From contig OENT01000163.1 of assembly GCA_900239685.1 (NCBI GenBank), forward strand, positions 1 to 64,000: a DNA stretch of 64,000 nucleotides. The letters are read 5' to 3'. Shown piece by piece: positions 1 through 10,824 of this stretch. A program made the translations under genes and the position numbers. Within the stretch, counting starts at the first letter, position 1; the number at the start of each line of letters is the position of its first letter. The notes beneath the pieces are model-generated. The model was not told the origin of the DNA, made no database searches, and saw only the letters and a program-made list of their open reading frames with translations. The stretch is from Rotaria macrura (taxonomy: Eukaryota > Rotifera > Eurotatoria > Philodinida > Philodinidae).

Positions 1-347
1 TATAATCAATTTTTCTTTGCGAAATCAAATTTAATCAGATTTTTGGACCAATTTTTTTACATGGGTCTGTCTCGAGCCTTTTCACGTACTTCGTTGATAT
101 AGTTATAATAAAATGGTTCTTGCACAGATGTCGCAAAATTCTATGACACATTCGCATGGTGACAATGAAAACTTGCTCATTGATTCAATTTGCAAGAACT
201 GAACCAATTGAAACGCAACATACTTCTTCTTACTCGTACTTACTTTCTTACTTAGCGATGTATTATGTACATACATGTATATTATATATTTATCTTATTT
301 TTGTCTATTTCATTCCTTTACTTCAATAAATAAGAAATAAATTTCAG
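1..347. other. 5' flank, no gene recognised
   Basis: AT-rich sequence with no convincing reading frame. It ends in a good 3' splice-type site (TAAATTTCAG, ending at 347) eleven bases before the ATG at 358. That site would serve a 5'-UTR intron or a trans-spliced leader. Confidence 0.5.
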
Positions 348-357
348 ATCTTCATTC

Positions 358-846
358 ATGGAGGAGAACGCTAGTACTAGTAAATGTTTATCGCCATCAA
401 AAGATTCGAAACGTCGAGTATCAAATGATGGAAAAACACAAAAAAAAACTGTGAAACGTCTGCGTAAACGATCATCCAACGAAAAGATAAATGATAAAAA
501 TCAAATTCCAATATTTACAGATGCATTTCTTGATTTATTTCGTAAACAAAAAAGTGAAATACGTTCTCTTAAATTGAATTACAATCAGTTGTCTGAACGA
601 TATAAATTAAAAGATGCTCAACAAGAACAAATTCGCTTAGATAATCAAAAAATGCGTCTAGATATAGAAGAAATTTCTCAAAAAAATTACTTTTTAAAAA
701 ATCACATCGATCAAATTCAACAACAATTTAAAGAAACATTTAACCAAGACATGAACAAGGATTTCTTTACTTACTTACGACAAAATCAAAATGATGAAGA
801 TATTCAGAATAAAATACAAAAAATTGTTAGATCACTTCAATTGTAA
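358..846 (+). CDS. Hypothetical basic/coiled-coil protein, 162 aa
   Basis: I do not recognise the family. The first ~45 residues are strongly basic and Ser/Lys/Arg-rich, which looks like a nuclear-localisation segment. Residues ~55-130 are rich in Gln, Lys, Glu and Leu with heptad-like spacing, so a long coiled coil is likely. The C-terminus is short and polar and ends in SLQL. A splice-acceptor-like TTTCAG lies just upstream of the ATG, so an untranslated 5' exon or a trans-spliced leader is possible. A canonical AATAAA at 895-900 lies about 50 bases after the stop, which supports a real single-exon transcript. A basic region followed by a coiled coil recalls bZIP proteins, but the basic motif of bZIPs is not present, so I do not call it one. 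Confidence 0.6.
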   Translation: MEENASTSKCLSPSKDSKRRVSNDGKTQKKTVKRLRKRSSNEKINDKNQIPIFTDAFLDLFRKQKSEIRSLKLNYNQLSERYKLKDAQQEQIRLDNQKMRLDIEEISQKNYFLKNHIDQIQQQFKETFNQDMNKDFFTYLRQNQNDEDIQNKIQKIVRSLQL

Positions 847-894
847 AATGAAAATCTCCTCGCTGTCGTTTTGTTCGTATTGTGTTTTTTCTTC

Positions 895-900
895 AATAAA
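895..900 (+). promoter_or_regulatory. Polyadenylation signal AATAAA
   Basis: Canonical hexamer about 50 bases after the stop of the coiled-coil gene. Confidence 0.55.
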
Positions 901-1743
901 AGAAAAAGAAGAAAGACGATTTTATCAATATAAATGTTTATGAAAAATAGGAATATTGATGTTTCGAATGTATTTAAAAATTTTAATGGGAATTTTTAAT
1001 TTTCGATTTGACTAATAACAATCTTGTGCAATTTATTTTGAAAGAATTGAAAAAGGCATATCGATTGTAATCAAAAGTAATACTCAACGGTGATCCTTTA
1101 TCCTATTAAAATAGTAGCAAACTTTACATTCATGAATGAAGCAAGGCGGATACATTGGAAATGATATCAAAGAACTGTGAAGAATTTCCTTTGAATGATT
1201 TCGATGTTTTAAGTATCGAGGAATTGGTTCAATTTTATCCTCAGTAATTATAATTTTTTTCTTAAAAACTCATTCAAATTTTAGCAGAAAAAGGATTAGC
1301 TAATCATAGAATATTCCTTCTTAAACCTATTTGATCGCTCGTCAGTATGGGTTTTACTTAATAAAATATGAATGTCCATCAACTCTTTTATCTCTTTCGC
1401 TTTCCAATTTTTTCGTCTTTTTATCTAAATACTGAGAAGAAAATGAATCATTTTCATTTTATTTTAAAATCAATTCACGATGAAAGAACGTGCAAGTTTC
1501 TTCGTTTCCGCAGACACGTTTATCGGCATATTTTTCTATACAGCAAGAATTAAATGATGCAGCTCATAAGTTCAAAGTATGCATTTGCAAAAATAAAGTA
1601 GTAATTTATAGAGTTTGAGTCCATTACGAAGTATGAATTGCGATACATATCTGCGACGGGATCAAAGAAAAACAATTTCGTAAGTTTTGTTTAAACGGGT
1701 TGTTTTTGTTTAAACGAAATTCGTTGATTCAAACTAGATACAA
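901..1743. other. Intergenic spacer
   Basis: AT-rich spacer between two genes that converge (the one on the left +, the one on the right -). A short frame at 1368-1553 has low-complexity Phe/His-rich content and no homology I recognise. I see no gene here. Confidence 0.4.
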
Positions 1744-2720
1744 TTAAAGTGTTTGTGTCACTACGTCTCTTTCATCTCCATTGGCATCGATAAGACGATT
1801 AACAATTGTTTTTATTCCTGTCCCCCATGTTTGTATTGATTCAGCTACCAAAACATTTCTTTTTTCGTATGAATAACGGGTTTTACTTGCTTGTCGTGAG
1901 AGAATTTTAACAAATGATTTTGATTTAAGACAAAAATCATTAGGAAATCGATATATAATATCTTCATAAGAATCAATTGAACGTATTAATGTCCATCCGA
2001 CCATATCCTGTTGTTGATTAGAGGTTGATCCATTATGTTCGATTGCAATAAAATGACCATACGGGTCAATTTCACTAATCAATATCGAGCCTGTTAAATT
2101 TTAAAAAATACTAGTATTAAAAAACATGAAATCACTGAAATATATTTACCTTGTCTGTTTGAGTGGTTCTGCTCAATGTTAGGGAAAGATATTTCATGGA
2201 CCGTTGATTCTGATTGAGACACTTCTTTCGATTCTTGTCTTTCGATTTTCAGAAAAATTGTGTTGGATGATTTTATCAGTTGAAACGAACTAATTTCACT
2301 TTTTAAATTATTCAATTCATTTGATAATTTATTCAATTCAATTTCTGATACATCATCTGATTCTTTCAATAAACGAAGATTTTCATTCAGTGTTTCACAG
2401 TGTTTTAGTAATTTTTCATTGGATTGATTAATCAAGTCTCTAAGATCTTGTTTAGTTTGTTTCGCAATTTGTTTGATTTGTTCAATATTTTCCCTTTTCC
2501 ATGTGTCAATTTCACCAAATAAATAATGTGAATCATCTCTTTTGGCGACATCGTTCTCAAATTGAGTTTCTTGATCAATTAAATTCTCTAACTGTCTTTC
2601 GAGTTCATCTCGATGTTCACTCACATGTTTGAAACATAATGTTTGTTGACAACCGTTACACAGAAGAACTCCACCAGTTTTACCACATTTAACACAACTA
2701 CCATGGATATTTGCTGCCAT
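1744..2720 (-). CDS. B-box zinc finger / coiled coil / lamin-tail domain protein, 305 aa
   Basis: Two exons on the minus strand: 2150-2720 and 1744-2090. The intron is 2091-2149 (59 nt, GTAAAT...TTAACAG, phase 1), and the joined frame is 918 nt. Residues 9-35 form a B-box-type zinc finger with C9, C12, C20, C23, C28, H31 and H35. Residues ~38-150 are a long Glu/Gln/Lys/Leu coiled coil, as in TRIM-like bdelloid proteins. Residues ~192-300, encoded by exon 2, match the lamin-tail (IF-tail, Ig-like) domain. The landmarks are an initial E-x-D-x-x-G-x-F strand, a central G-W-x-L-x-R, YRFPNDFCLK, and a late TWGTG followed by a L-I-x-x-x-G-x-E strand. The start is the ATG at 2720, because the codon before it in frame is GTG. 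There is no RING and no lamin rod. It is probably a self-associating scaffold. A role at the nuclear envelope or in filaments would be inference from the LTD alone. Confidence 0.85.
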
Positions 2721-3640
2721 CACAACCTATAACAATCTATACGAAGAATAAAACAACATCATCATCATCTATAATGCCTTTTTTTCTTTTCTTTCTCCAT
2801 AGAACGAAAGAGAACCATGTTCTCGTTCTGTTCACCTACTGTGGACGTCAAAATAGAATTGATGTTGCAAGATAACAAATCTTCTGCTATCTATGATTGA
2901 CTAATGACATTAAAAAAAATTTTCTTGAGCATCAAGATAATTCGAAGTAGATCGGATCTAGTTGATGGCCGTAAAATCACAGAGAAAAACATCATAGGGG
3001 GAACATTGAAATATACATAGAGATTGCTTTTTATCTGTTGATTTCAGCAGTTTTCTTTTGTGACCACATTCAACGATCATACTGAATTTTGGAATTACCG
3101 ATCTCGAATTCAAAACAAACTCGAACTCAAAGCATTCAGATTTAAGTGGAATGTATAGTAGTATGAAATGTAAGGTACTCAGGCATTGAATATTATCGAC
3201 GAAAATGACCTTCGATTAATTATGATATAAGCTGGCGGATTTCAACTTACTCACTAAAAACTGACGCAAACGAGTGGGTAATAAGGATTCTAATTTTCGA
3301 GAGTGAAGTTTCATTATTCTAAATTATAAATTTTCCAGTTATTGAAACATTGACTTGAGTGTCTCAAAAAATGATAATATGTACTTTTCCAAAGTATTTC
3401 AGAACATGCTGCAATAACTTGACTGTATAGAATGATATTATGTGTGTCACTTTTGATCATTAACAAGCTGCAGCATAATAAAAATATTGAAGTTTTTGCG
3501 TCGCTTTAAAAAGGTAATATTCGATACTATCGCATACTACAACGAGTTGTCAATTGTATGCCAATGAACGTAGATTGATGTCTAGTTTCCGTATAGGACC
3601 ACTAAGATATTGGTTGAGTGATTGAGTGACAATCATTTTG
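2721..3640. other. Intergenic spacer upstream of the B-box/LTD gene
   Basis: No recognisable coding sequence or repeat. It contains the presumed promoter region of the minus-strand B-box/LTD gene. Confidence 0.4.
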
Positions 3641-4500
3641 GTCTATCTACTTAGTTAATTTAAACTTATTCTACGACCACTTTCACCAATGATAACTCGC
3701 ACGTGTGTGGTTTTCGCCGGCGAACGTACGATCGTATTATTAGCACCGTCTGCAGCGGCGTGGAAAGCGCTCAAGCGATTGATTAGGAGACCACGAGAAT
3801 AAGACAATTTTCTAGGATTATTTCTGATTCTTTGGTCACCGGCTACGACTGTAGGCTTTATAACATCATTTGATCACTTCATCACATTGTAGTTGCCATT
3901 GTCTGAAATTTATACGGAAAGATCTCAATCAACAAAGGTGCAGTGTGGCATAGATAACCGACAGTTACAATGTCTACTTCCGTTGCTACGTGCTACCAGT
4001 ATATTAGACTATTCTGTTATTTGGTACCCGTCTGACTTCGTGTTTTCTACAATCAGTAACGTAGACAGAGCTGCTGTTGTTCATGATCAATTCAATGAAA
4101 TTGATATATTGTATGGTTACTTCTCTAACCGTGCCATATGAACGAGGCCAACGGGCAATAAGTCGATTTTTATGATCATAGATGATGAAACTGTCTCTTT
4201 TCTTATCGATATTCAAAGGTGTCCGAACATTCAGTTGAAGAGTCTTTGATGTGCACTTTCATTTGCATCAGCAATTATTTTTACATTTTTTTCATCAGTC
4301 TGTCGATCTAGAATACGATCATTTCAGTAGACAGCAACGTAAATAGTTTAATTCTCATTGATATGTACGCTAAGCGGTCTGTTTAATCGATTAAATTTTG
4401 AGTTCCTAGCCTGTTTTTACTAACGACCGTAAGACCATTTTGCACTCACTCAGTGTCAGTGTCAATCATATCAAGGCTGAAGTAGAAGAACATAATGAAG
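3640..4500 (-). pseudogene. Decayed NHL-repeat (beta-propeller) gene
   Basis: Read on the minus strand, several ~50-residue units with NHL-repeat signatures follow one another, broken by stops and frameshifts. At ~4360-4320 there is TIYVAVY-stop-NDRIL. At ~4200-4145 there is DSFIIYDHKNRLIARWPR. At ~4070-4030 there is VYVTDCRKHEVRR. At ~3945-3880 there is SMPHCTFVD-stop followed by ISDNGNYNVMK. At ~3830-3790 there is NNPRKLSYSRGLLIN, and at ~3660 IIGESGRR. The recurring pattern of (I/V)(Y/I)(V/I)xDxxNxR(V/I)xRW plus a Gly/Asn-rich linker is the NHL/YncE-like propeller repeat common in bdelloid secreted or membrane proteins. The in-frame stops and frame changes make it a relic. Its limits are approximate, and further N-terminal pieces above 4500 cannot be excluded. 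Confidence 0.75.
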
Positions 4501-5358
4501 TTTTAACAACATCTGACAGAAAGAAATCTCAAATTGGGATAGATCAAGACTTCTAAATCTCTCTTTTGTTTCGAAAAATAGTTACCATTGAGTATGGAAC
4601 TGTTCATGTTGAAAAATTCACGTTAGGAACCGGAGCAATCTCACTCAGATATACTTTGTTCTTTGAATATGTACGACGAATAGCAGTCAATTCAGAATTT
4701 TAGTGCAACTAAAACGTAATTTCATGCTCATGGTATTATTTGTCCAGACATCACTAAATGAAATTTAAACTTCAGCCATTTTTAATCAATGATATAGCGT
4801 GGTGTTCTAGGATTTTCTATCAGCATTACTCAGAAGTATAATTCTGAAATGTGGCAACCATGTTCGACCATTAATGAAGACTTCGTACCAAAATGTTCAA
4901 TTGAATTAACAAAGATCATGCTGAACAATCTATGTTTGTCGTAAAACTAGAATTTATCAGTGTTGCACTGTTTTTCTAGCATTCAACTTCTTGCAAACAA
5001 TATTCTATGGGGATTGTTTTGAATTCTACTCTGTTGTCCGCTTATCTGTGAGAAATTTATCAAAATATAATTTACAAAAATGGTTGAGTTCTAGTCATCT
5101 TCACAATATGAACATCAGGTCATATAGATAAAATTGTAAAGATTTGGATTCCTTCGAACCCTGTGTTCATTCAACCCTATTTCATACATTCAAATCTAAT
5201 TTTGAAAACGAATTAGTCCATTTTTTCCGAATTCCATTTTCTCCGACTCCTATTTCGCCGACAACATTTTTTGATCGAAACATACCTGGTCACATACAAT
5301 TCATTCTATGTTTAAATTTTTTTACAGCTAACGGTTTTATCAACTAACTACATATCCA
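4501..5358. other. Spacer, no gene recognised
   Basis: May hold further decayed N-terminal parts of the NHL gene, but nothing I can support. The frame at 5144-5347 has no recognisable domain. Confidence 0.3.
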
Positions 5359-5603
5359 ACTGAGTTGGTAACCATGTGAGTTGATAACTAAGTCAGTTGA
5401 AACTTTAACACGCTTGGAAAAGACTCGACTAGATGTAGATGGGGAGGGGAGGGGCGGCGGACTGGAGCCTTTGGGTGCATGTGAGTGTGATTCGAGTATG
5501 AGTGAATGGAAAAATCACACTCCCTTATCTAGTGGCGTCTATTTTCAAGCCTGTAGAAGGTTTAACTGGCTTAGTTAACAACTCACATGCTTGCTAACTC
5601 AGT
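5359..5603. mobile_element. Palindromic MITE-like element, ~245 bp
   Basis: The ends 5359-5398 and 5564-5603 are inverted copies of about 40 bp, differing at only 5 positions; both read ACTGAGTT from the outside. The similarity continues inward, more loosely, to about 90 bp per arm (for example GCTTGnAAA and ACTAGAT in both arms), leaving a short G-rich centre. No coding capacity and no clear target-site duplication. This is the architecture of a non-autonomous MITE. The superfamily is not assignable from the ends. Confidence 0.7.
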
Positions 5604-8568
5604 AAATAATAAGGTAGAGGTACAAATATCTTTCTGTATTATACAATAAAAAGCAAACTCATTTTGAAATCCATTATCTTCGTGAAAAACTCGGAAAATA
5701 TGAATTGAAATAGTGTTCCATTGTAGCTTAATCTTTTTGTAAAAAAAATTAAATAATATTCTATACATGGACAAACTTCCATATAATTTGATCCTACAGA
5801 TACATGACTTGATTTGGCAAGCACAGCAAATATTGAGGTCTGAATTCCACTTTGGAAAATATAAATATCTGAAGTTGCTCTATCAATCGTCGATATCAAC
5901 ATCAAAGTCGACGAAAGACACCGCTTTCACAGGTTGTCTTTGAATATTTTACTAAGCCTTTGAGTTTCACGATAGTATTTTGTACGACAATATCAAATAA
6001 CTAGACATTGTTACATATTCACTCTCAACCATTCGTAAGTACAGGTCGACCGTTGTTATCAACATAGAGTTATGGAACTTATATATACCCATCTCTTATA
6101 TACAGATCTTCGGCATCAGATCAATATCAATAAAACGAGTATTTTCTCTCCAATGTTTGAAAAAAATATTACTTTTTTACCGTAGTAGAATTGTTAACAT
6201 TAGTAATAATAACCGTTCACGAAAGATTGTGTGATATCGAAGCAGATTGATATTGAGTATTATCTTAACAGAAGAGATTAATGAATAACTTAATTGTGTT
6301 TTTCAAACTTCATCAATATTTGAATGAGGAAAAAACCGAAATTGATATGGAGAGAAATGAAATCGACGAAAAATCGATAGTATTGCGGATGAAAAACACT
6401 ACTAGATCTTAGCAATCATTGTGTTTGACCGAAAATTCCAGATGCGAAAAAAGATGAGCCAGATTTTTCTAGTTATCATTGCTCAAAAAAAGATCAATTC
6501 AATGTGTTTTTTTTTCGTTTTTTCAATTATTTTCTATCTGTTTTTGGAACGATGAATAAATGATTCTTTATCATTTCGTTTTTGAGAGTAGATTTTTGAA
6601 AGACTCAAATATTGATATTACGACCGCATATGAAAGCTTCGGTTCTTATTCCTATGAGTAGGAGAGTCATCATCACTCACATAACTACATCTTCATCAAC
6701 AAATGATTAATGATCGTCTGAAGGTCAATAGTAAAATCCTTCATAATCATCCATATACGATTCCATTCAATCATGTAAATTTGAGGCAAGAATCACAGAA
6801 AATTGAAAGTATTTCGAATGGATCTCAATAAGATCCGAGTGCTACAAACACTATAACAATAGTTATCTGTCAATATTTTGAAAAAAATCATATTGATCGG
6901 AATTGACCAACTATTTTCTTACTGGAACTACGTATGTTAGAAAACAGAGAGATTCATCGCGTCATTAAGGCAAGATGTGAACGAGGAAAGAAATTATAAT
7001 TGCTGCAAAGCACTGTCACTGGAGATCATCGTCAGAGAAATCTATTCGACGAGCGAGACAGTCATTCCGTTCCCCAAGATAAGCATTGCCGCATCATGAC
7101 TATCATATTGAACACTGCAGCAATCATTATATGAGACTAGATTCAAAAGAGAAATTATGCAAAAAAATTCTACTTTTCAAGTCTTACTTTTGCCTCTCGT
7201 TTATCATGAGAAACAAAGTTTAATGCAAAACCATTCATTCAAATCTGAAAAAAGGAGTATTTGATTGTTAAAGCTATACCATTTTAAAATTAAAAAAAAC
7301 AACATGTTGTTTTATGTACCTACAAGAATATTACGTTGTATGTTCAAATGAATTGAATATGCAGAATTCATTCTTGATTCTTTGAAAGTTTTGAAAAAAA
7401 ACTATGATCGACTAACCAATGTGTCGTTTAAATGTTATAGCAGTAGATTTATATAGTACCGTCTATTCAAAGTCAATGTAGATATGCTGAAAATTTGTTC
7501 GATTAGATTCACACATTACTCAGATACCAGTCAGCAAAAAATATTAGAGTAGTAAGAGAGAAAAGGGCATTCCATGCAAAAAAATAATGATAAAATGCAT
7601 CAGACAAATAGAAAATCTAAGTGATCAATTATTGAGTCTAGTTAATGTAACGAAAAAAGTGGCGGGAAGAAAAATCGTGAAGACATTGTCTAGAACGTCT
7701 ATTATAACGCTAAGATTTCGTTACAATACAGAAACATTCGTGATAAGTCTTAATAATGACAATTCGCTGTTTCTGTGTTCTATTTTTGGTATTGCAGAGA
7801 AAGGATTCAACTGTTGTTGTACGTCATTCAAAATTATTTGACTTCTTCATTTGAAACTTGAAAATTTCTAACTGAAACGTAATATGATCAAACGTCAGTA
7901 GTACGGTAGTATCATTGAAATCAAGCAGCTAAGACCGTTCCCTTCTAGGATTCAGCAAGTTTTTGGTAAAAACTGTTTCATAAAAAAATAAAATTTGAAT
8001 TTCTCAAATCAAATGTGAAGATTTTCGGTGATCTAATATGAAACTCGTTGTGCTTAATCTAAAATATTCGTAAGAACTAACATTATGAAACTTCTATTTG
8101 GAGTCAGTATTGAAAACTTTACAGCACATTTTTCTTCTCTTTGATTTAATTTCATCAGCCTACCTCATGAAAATCTTGCGATACTTTGTTTGAAAAAAGC
8201 AACAGTGTCATTTTACACTTTACTAGTAAAAATGGCATGTAATTAAACTTCTTTCTCGTGTTAGATTATTTATTAGAAATCCTTCTTTTTTTCAAACGTA
8301 TTTTCAACAATATTTCTAGTTCTTGATACAGTTTCTCAATCAAAATATATTGAGTAGAGCCAAAATGAAAAGGATTTGCATTATGTTGACGTTCACATTT
8401 ATCAATTGACCTGAAATTCTGATTTTTCCTCGTGATCCAAAGTTCGTTAACTAGTACAAATACAATCAAAGAGGTCATTGCTTAGCAACAATGATCTAAA
8501 ATCACTAGAAGTGATTGACTTAATGGCGAAAATGAAAATAATTTAACTTTGACATTAAGATGTAACTG
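5604..8568. other. Long AT-rich intergenic region
   Basis: About 3 kb with only short, compositionally poor frames. A minus-strand frame at 5639-5905 looks slightly protein-like (ISTIDRATSDIYIFQSG), but I recognise no family. Nothing else supportable. Confidence 0.35.
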
Positions 8569-9698
8569 ATGTCGGTTAAAAGTGGATTTGATAGTTTTCC
8601 AAATGAATTATATTTATCTATATTTGATCATTTGAATTCAATTGAAATTCTCTATTCATTTTTAAATCTAAATCGACGAATAAATTTTCTTCTAAAAAGT
8701 TATTCCCGTTTAACTTGGAAACGTATTGATTTAACTAAATTAAATCCTCATGTCTTTCGATATTATTGCTTACAAAAACAAATCACTAATGAAATATGTT
8801 CATTAAAACTAAATGACTTTCAATTTAAATCATTAACATTTTCATCCAATAATAGACTTGTTCAATTAAATTTATTATTGGAAAATGATGTTCATCTCTA
8901 TGCAACAGAACAATTTATATTTCAATCTTTGCAACTATTAATAGTAGAAGATCGTGTTTTAACATGGGAAAAACCATTTGTCATCTGTCAAAATTTAAAA
9001 CAAGTTCAAATTCGTCTAAAACATCATTGGNATTGGGATCTTATTGAGTTACTAAATAGTTTACCGATTGTTGAAAAAGTAGATGCCACAATCAATTATG
9101 ATGTAACGAGGTAAAATGATTTCGAACTTCCAGTTTTATTTGGCACCCTTCTCTAATTTTTAGTTGTCGCCATAGTTGTTTATCGCGAGAATTGAATTAT
9201 TCAAATCGATTGATTGATTTTTCATATGTAATTCATTCAAGTCATGGTCTCGTTTATTTTGTAACTGATTATTCAACAATTGAAGCGTTAGTTCAACAAT
9301 TGAAAAATTTATTAAAACTTCGTCTTTACATAATTGGATGTATAAATACAACTATCAGTGGATCTCGTTTGGAAAATAATCTTCTAAAATATTTACCAAA
9401 ATTAGAATTGTTTGATTTTTTCATTCAATCCTATGGTGGGACAGAAATTAAATCCATGGATCAATTTTCTACATTTAAATGGAGTTTCGGATCTTATAGT
9501 AACCAATTGACTGATATGCATTTTCTATTTACACTACCATATCAATTTCCACATATTGATGAATGTATTAATGAATATTTCATGAATGGAATTAAAACAA
9601 CTTTTCAAAGTAATCTATCACTGATTGAAAAAAATTATCGAATTCAAGTTTTTCATTTTGATTTTGAAAATCAAAAGTTAAAAGATATTGCTGTGTGA
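8569..9698 (+). CDS. F-box domain protein, 358 aa
   Basis: Two exons, 8569-9110 and 9164-9698, with a 53-nt intron (GTAAAATG...TTTTTAG). Phase 2 leads to an AGT Ser codon across the junction, and the joined frame is 1077 nt. Residues ~6-45 form an F-box (FPNELYLSIFDHL, then a Leu-rich helix and NRRINFLL) that would bind Skp1 in an SCF ubiquitin ligase. The remainder is Leu-rich and looks like the degenerate leucine-rich/solenoid substrate-binding region of the large bdelloid F-box family. The single ambiguous base at 9031 leaves one residue undetermined, but the frame stays open across it. The start ATG at 8569 is directly before the F-box. No substrate can be inferred. Confidence 0.85.
9031..9031. 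other. Ambiguous base N inside F-box gene
   Basis: The only N I noticed in the window. It falls in coding exon 1 between two Trp codons and does not break the frame, so it is an unresolved base rather than an indel. Confidence 0.95.
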
Positions 9699-10824
9699 AA
9701 ACACGAGAATTAAATCTTTCTTTCGCAATGTCCTCCACTATGTTGTGTCAATATTACTTTCACACATACAACTAAGTTATTCTACTTTCGAAATACTCAA
9801 GGAATATTGTTTTTTTTAATAATCAACCATTGAATTATTGTGGTATCTACCATATTTGAGCTAAAGCAGAGTATGAATCATTCAAAGATGTTTCAGTTGA
9901 TTTATATCTGAGTAAAGTTTGTTGTTGGTCAGTTTCAACGCACAAGCTAGAATGAAAAATTTTTAAGAGTTATTATATACAGCTTTTAAGAGGATTTCGT
10001 CGTTCGTATATCAAGTTGACTATTCAAATGTCGAAATGAAAAGTGTCCCGAAAGATGGTCGATAAATTTTTAGAAAATTCTGATTTTTGAAAGACATGTT
10101 TTATTATATGTTGTAATGCTAACATTCTAGAAGAGATAAAATATAGGTGACGAGAAAAAATTGATAATTTGTTATTTTTTTAATTTAACAACTGTAAATG
10201 AGAATCCATCTTAGTATTCCATAAAATTTATAGCCCACCCCAATAATATCTTTCATCAAGATTATCTATACGGCATTGAATAAAGATATTTTTTGTTTGT
10301 TTTGGTGTAGCCCTAAGCCTGGAGTATATTGAATACACATGTTGAAAATGATTTTCGTCTTGATCCATTCATAAATGAAACAGTTGGAAACTTCGCTTGA
10401 GTTACATCAGTTGAAGATACAACAGCTTCAACCATGACAATAGAATTTTATTTATATAATAGTCCTTCGCCCAACTCATTTGTTTCATTTACCTCAGGTA
10501 TTACTCATCCTCGCTAAAACTGGTTTAACATCTAGACTAGTAGAAATATAAGAAAAGCAACAGTAATTCGATATTTTTTTTTACGTTTTCCAACATTACG
10601 TATAAAGTACTAGATCGGAAATATAAAACTTTTTCTTTATGAAACACAAATGTTTACTATTAATTCAGTTAGACGAAAATGGAAAATGATAGTACGAACT
10701 CATCAATAACAATAGTTAACTTACACATGATCAATGATTTAACTGAAGTATTTTTATTTTTATCTTTTTTATCCGAACTATTGTTTTTTTATTCAAAGAA
10801 AAATGTATTTGATTAGAGACAATA
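9699..10824. other. Spacer between the two F-box-family genes
   Basis: About 1.1 kb, AT-rich. I looked for a missing F-box exon of the downstream gene and found no FPxExLxxIF-like frame here. Confidence 0.4.

Noticed and set aside
358..846. bZIP transcription factor call for the first gene
   Set aside because: A basic N-terminus and coiled coil are present, but the NxxAAxxCR-type basic motif and adjacent Leu zipper register are not.
10300..10824. Possible F-box exon for the 10825 gene
   Set aside because: No frame with an F-box-like Pro-x-Glu-hydrophobic pattern or suitable donor was found.
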